In this document: positions 60,648 to 64,000 of the stretch, piece by piece
Layout of the letters: every line of letters starts with the position of its first letter
Position numbering within the stretch: the first letter of the stretch is position 1
Source: Polytrichum commune
Lineage: Eukaryota > Streptophyta > Polytrichopsida > Polytrichales > Polytrichaceae
Assembly (NCBI GenBank): GCA_950295325.1
Contig: OX485803.1
Location: 57,489,554 to 57,553,553, forward strand
DNA length: 64,000 nt
Direction: 5' to 3'
Translations under genes and position numbers: made by a program
Notes under the pieces: generated by a model
Told to the model about the DNA's origin: nothing
Databases searched by the model: none
The model's input: the letters and a program-made list of their open reading frames with translations, nothing else

Positions 60648-63226
60648 ATGATGCAGCCAGAAATTGCAACTCCTAATTCACATGTATCAGAATGGAAGAG
60701 GCTGTGGGAGCAACAGAAGGCTGACAACGAAGCGGAGCCGAGATGTGAGAAATACTGGTCGTATCCGGTGCATACCAAAGTGCTTGTGTGGGCAAGGGAG
60801 TATTACCACGACACTCCTTACTTCGCCAAATCTATTTGTCGGACTGCTTCGTCACAGTATAATCGATCTCCAAACCTGGTAATTAATCAACACACAGAAC
60901 TGGGATCTTCTTCTTCTTCTGTCATTGAATTCATCTATTTTATATCATTTCGACTGAACCTGATCATCGTCCTCCTTGATTACAATACTAAGTTATTTTT
61001 TTGTTCTGTTGGGCTTGGGTTGGGGCAGAGGATACCAAGTGCCTTCATAGAAGGCCACTTCCGAGAGCTTCAGCAAGAGGTGACTCTACAAAATGGAGAT
61101 GGCAAAGCATGGAAGGTCTCGTTTCGGTGTGCAGAGAAGTATCCCTTCTGGAAAGTAGGGTGGCGGGCATTCTCCAAGGACAATAACCTTCAGGCTGGGG
61201 ACAACATAGTGTTTGCACTTGTGGCGAATTCGCAATTCCTGTTCACAGTTTTCGACAAGCATGGCATCATGAAGAAGAATTTTGCCCCGGTGATTAAGAA
61301 CCACCATACTCCAAATTCCTCAAAGACTCATTCCACTGATGATGAGGAAGATTCTGATGACCATCGGAGCCAGCCTGCATTGGCCATTAAACGCAAGCAC
61401 TCAAGAAGGACAAGCGCGGCACCTGTGGAGATGAAGGTTGAAGAAAATGCAGAATCTGACGTTAGGGTTGTGGAGAGTAGTGATATAGAAGAAGCAGAAG
61501 CAGACGAAGAAGAGGAAGAAGCTGGATTGAGGGTTCTAAATCCACCTGTTGAGAAGGAACATGATGAACGTGGAGTTTATAACCGGTCCTCGGAACATGG
61601 TAAAGATCGTCGACATGTGAGTTCACAGATTTTGGAACATCCCTGCAAATTGCGACCATTTATGTCTATTTATCCGCAGGCTGAGAGGGGGGCAGCAACA
61701 GGCAGTAATATTAAGAAGACGCACTTAAACGAGGAGAGTGGCACTTTCTTCCACGAAATTCCAGCAGTTGGTTGTCAAACGGATGTGCAAGACCAGGACG
61801 ACCGTGTTGGAAGTGATGGCAAAAGAGCCGAAATCCGAAGTGAAGATATTGTGAAGAATGCAGCCCAGAGGAGCCTTGGCCGAAATGGTGGTGATTATGG
61901 TGCAGGACACAAAGAGGTTGTTATGGAGAGATCGAGACCCATGACAAGATCTGCTGCAGTTGGACAACAATTCGCGGGTCAAAAGCCCTCACAGAAGGTT
62001 AAGAGGGCGTGTGTGGAGATTGGATTTTCGGAAGGGCAGAAGTACACGGCCGAACCCGAAGAGGATGATCAATCCAACCGTGATCAGAGTAATTTTGTAC
62101 AAGCAAAGGATCATGGAATGATGCAGGTGCCAAAGTTGAAGCTAAATCGGATGCAAGAAATTAGCCCCCTCTCTCATAACTTTAGATCCAAAAGAAGAAC
62201 TCCTACCCGCCTTGAAAGGCAGGGCGCTGCACAGGCAGCCGAGACATACGCCCGGTCTCTCCGAGCGCTGAATTTCGTGACGACTATGGCGGAGTCTCAA
62301 GTATACATCGATTTTCAGCTGGTGAGTCGCCAATCACTTTGACTTTCCGCAACATCATTTTGCAAAGCTCCTCTTAGAAGATCGCTGACGTTAGAAGATG
62401 GAGTCGATCCAATTTGTAGAGTGTTCGCCTGCGGACAACAATTGCCCTGCCATCCTCCAAACTTTCTCGTCGATCAATCCATTATGGGTTGTGGTCACTG
62501 TGTATTTCCGTAATTTGCTTCGAGTTGGCAGGTGGTGCAACATTATTCTGCAAATCTCCTTAAATCAAATCGCCTGCGTTTAAGACGACAGTTGATCCGA
62601 TTTGTAGAGTGATCGTCTGCACGCAACAACTGTCAACTGATCTAAACTTACCCCTCGAGCACTACCATTCTGATTTGTGTTCACTCTGTATCGCCTTGTT
62701 TTGCTTCGAATTGACAGGCAATGCAGCACCAATTTTGCAAAGCTCTTTTGAACAGATTGCCTGCGTTCAAGGCAGTTTCACCAATTTGTAGAGTGATCTC
62801 CTGCGGGCAACAATTGTCCAGTGATCTTCCAAACTTATTCCTCGATCACTGCCACTTTGGTTTATGTTCACTCCGTTTGACCTTATTTATTCTGCTTCGA
62901 TTTGGCAGGTGATACCACAGACATTCGCGAGAGAATCGAACTTACCGGCAGCCGGGACTGCCTTGACTCTCGTTGATTGCACCGGAGAGTCTTGGGAGGT
63001 GCATAGTCACATAAGCAATAACGCCATGGCATTCCGTCGTCGAGACTGGTGCCTGTTTGCAATCCACCATTTTCTTGAGGAAGGCGATGTTTGTGTGTTT
63101 GAGCTCACTGATCCTGAATGCTTCACCATCCTTGTTCGCATCTTCCGTGTTATGGATATACCGAAACTTCCGGGACGACGGTATACTGTTGAGGACCACT
63201 ACAATATTCAGGAGGCAGGATTTTGA
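60648..63226 (+). CDS. REM-like transcription factor with two B3 domains, tandem copy 2
   Basis: Close paralogue of the upstream gene, about 613 residues. Exons are 60648-60878, 61029-62321 and 62909-63226, all phase 0. The N-terminal module differs by a few residues and one extra codon. B3 domain 1 starts RIPSAFIEGHFREL. The linker is the same length as in copy 1 (exon 2 is 1293 bp in both), but the acidic run is broken up (EEAEADEEEEE). B3 domain 2 starts VIPQTFARESNLP and is 5 residues shorter after EVHSH. Intron 1 is only 150 bp, a multiple of three with no in-frame stop, so an intron-retaining transcript would still encode one continuous protein of 50 extra residues. The splice model is preferred because it matches copy 1. 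Confidence 0.87.
62322..62908 (+). repeat. Intron 2 of B3 copy 2: three tandem units, each ending in an acceptor-like site
   Basis: Same arrangement as in copy 1. AG ends fall at 62531, 62717 and 62908 (true), spaced 186 and 191 bp. Shared phrases are 'tttgtagagtg', 'cctgcgggcaacaattgtcc', 'ttcactctgta' and 'ttgcttcga'. The presence in both genes shows that the internal tandem repeat arose before the gene duplication or has been exchanged between copies. Confidence 0.85.
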
Positions 63227-63418
63227 AACCCTAGGTTGGCATCTACACTAGGCTTTGTGTCTCGCAAACAAATTCATTGACATGCATCAACATTTTCCGA
63301 GTAGCCCACTTCTAGGATTTGATGAGTAACAAATCCAATCGAGTCAGTAGCCATTTTCCTCATAATTTCTGAAGCTCATAAATATATATGCATTTTGTTC
63401 ATTGTTCAAGTGAAGCTT

Positions 63419-63435
63419 TTTTTTTTTTTTTTTTT
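63419..63435. repeat. Poly-T run
   Basis: A T homopolymer in the 3' flank of B3 copy 2, absent from the same place in unit 1. Confidence 0.9.
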
Positions 63436-64000
63436 CCCTCCTCCTTTAATGATCAGAATACACAAAGGTCACCCTAATCGGGTTGACTATTGACCCAAAT
63501 ACTTAGCATATTTAGGTCTGCGTTCTTAGATCCACAACTAACCACACATCGCTCAGATACAAGTTTCTGATTGAAGTAATTTCATACAAGACAATGAAAT
63601 TGTGGTTGAGTACATGCAACTGTAGGGTATCAGAATGCATGAAACTTGGATTATATCAAGCAACGTAGCTGCAGTGGAACCTCAAACTGCTGGAAAAAAA
63701 TGAAAAGATGTTGGGAATGCACTCCAGTTTGTGAACCGCTGACTGTTTTGATTGTGACTCCAGCAAAACTAGGCCACTCTTTCTTTGAGATTGATGGCAT
63801 CACCCTTGAGTTTTGCTGGGTTTCATAGATACGCATACTTTTTTGTGCCAAGGCTTACTGATCAAGGTTGCTCAAGTTTAAGCTGAGACCGAAGATGCTA
63901 TTGTGTGTGTGGAGATGTTGAATATGCTACGTATGTGTGACAAGAAAACAAATATAACATCACAACTGCGTTGTCAAACCACACACTGGACATCTTGTCA

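Larger units (their letters stand above)
58966..64000. repeat. Tandem segmental duplication, unit 2 (continues past window end)
   Basis: It matches unit 1 from about 58990. At 63860-64000 the sequence still matches 58350-58480 ('gatgctgctgtgtgtgaagatg', 'gtgtgacaagaaa', 'acatcttg'). The unit is therefore longer than what is shown here. Confidence 0.8.

Overview
The window is nuclear DNA of a land plant. GT-AG introns are spread through conserved plant genes, and the proteins are plant types: a peroxisomal multifunctional protein ending in a PTS1 signal, a plant auxilin-like J-protein and REM-type B3 factors. Long AT-rich stretches are full of diverged transposons. Three decayed non-LTR retrotransposon pieces have motifs (FIDIKK-TFD, VNLSKTKIMIF, EYKYLGI, ALVLPTFMYG) unlike the L1 elements usual in flowering plants. 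I take this as a weak hint of a non-seed vascular plant; the species cannot be fixed from the sequence. I see no tRNA, rRNA, CRISPR or viral gene.

Layout. (1) 162-11026, plus strand: a complete 18-exon MFP2-type gene for peroxisomal beta-oxidation. Intron 1 holds a tandem array of about 190 bp units, and introns 7 and 12 each carry a copy of one miniature inverted-repeat element. (2) 11027-15503: convergent intergenic space. (3) 15504-20526, minus strand: a two-exon auxilin-like gene with a very long second exon and a tandemly duplicated segment in its intron. A GA/CT-rich leader and a CACTA-ended element lie just upstream. (4) About 21.1-52.7 kb: a gene-poor, repeat-rich block. It holds a TTA-flanked Tourist/PIF-Harbinger-like MITE family (five recognisable copies, one truncated), CACTA-ended miniatures, large hairpins, LINE endonuclease and reverse transcriptase relics, a pair of 0.35 kb direct repeats 5 kb apart, microsatellites and G/C homopolymers. 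I found no intact gene there. (5) About 52.7-64.0 kb: a tandem segmental duplication of roughly 6 kb units, each with a complete three-exon gene for a two-B3-domain protein (54673-57631 and 60648-63226). The second unit still matches the first at the window end.

The genes do not form a pathway. MFP2 acts in the peroxisome, the auxilin-like protein in clathrin-coat disassembly, and the B3 proteins presumably on DNA in the nucleus. The most unusual features are splice-site neighbourhoods in the B3 genes that have been copied in tandem. The 3' end of exon 1 with its donor is present three times in one gene. The acceptor region of exon 3 is present three times in both genes, so that repeat probably predates the gene duplication.
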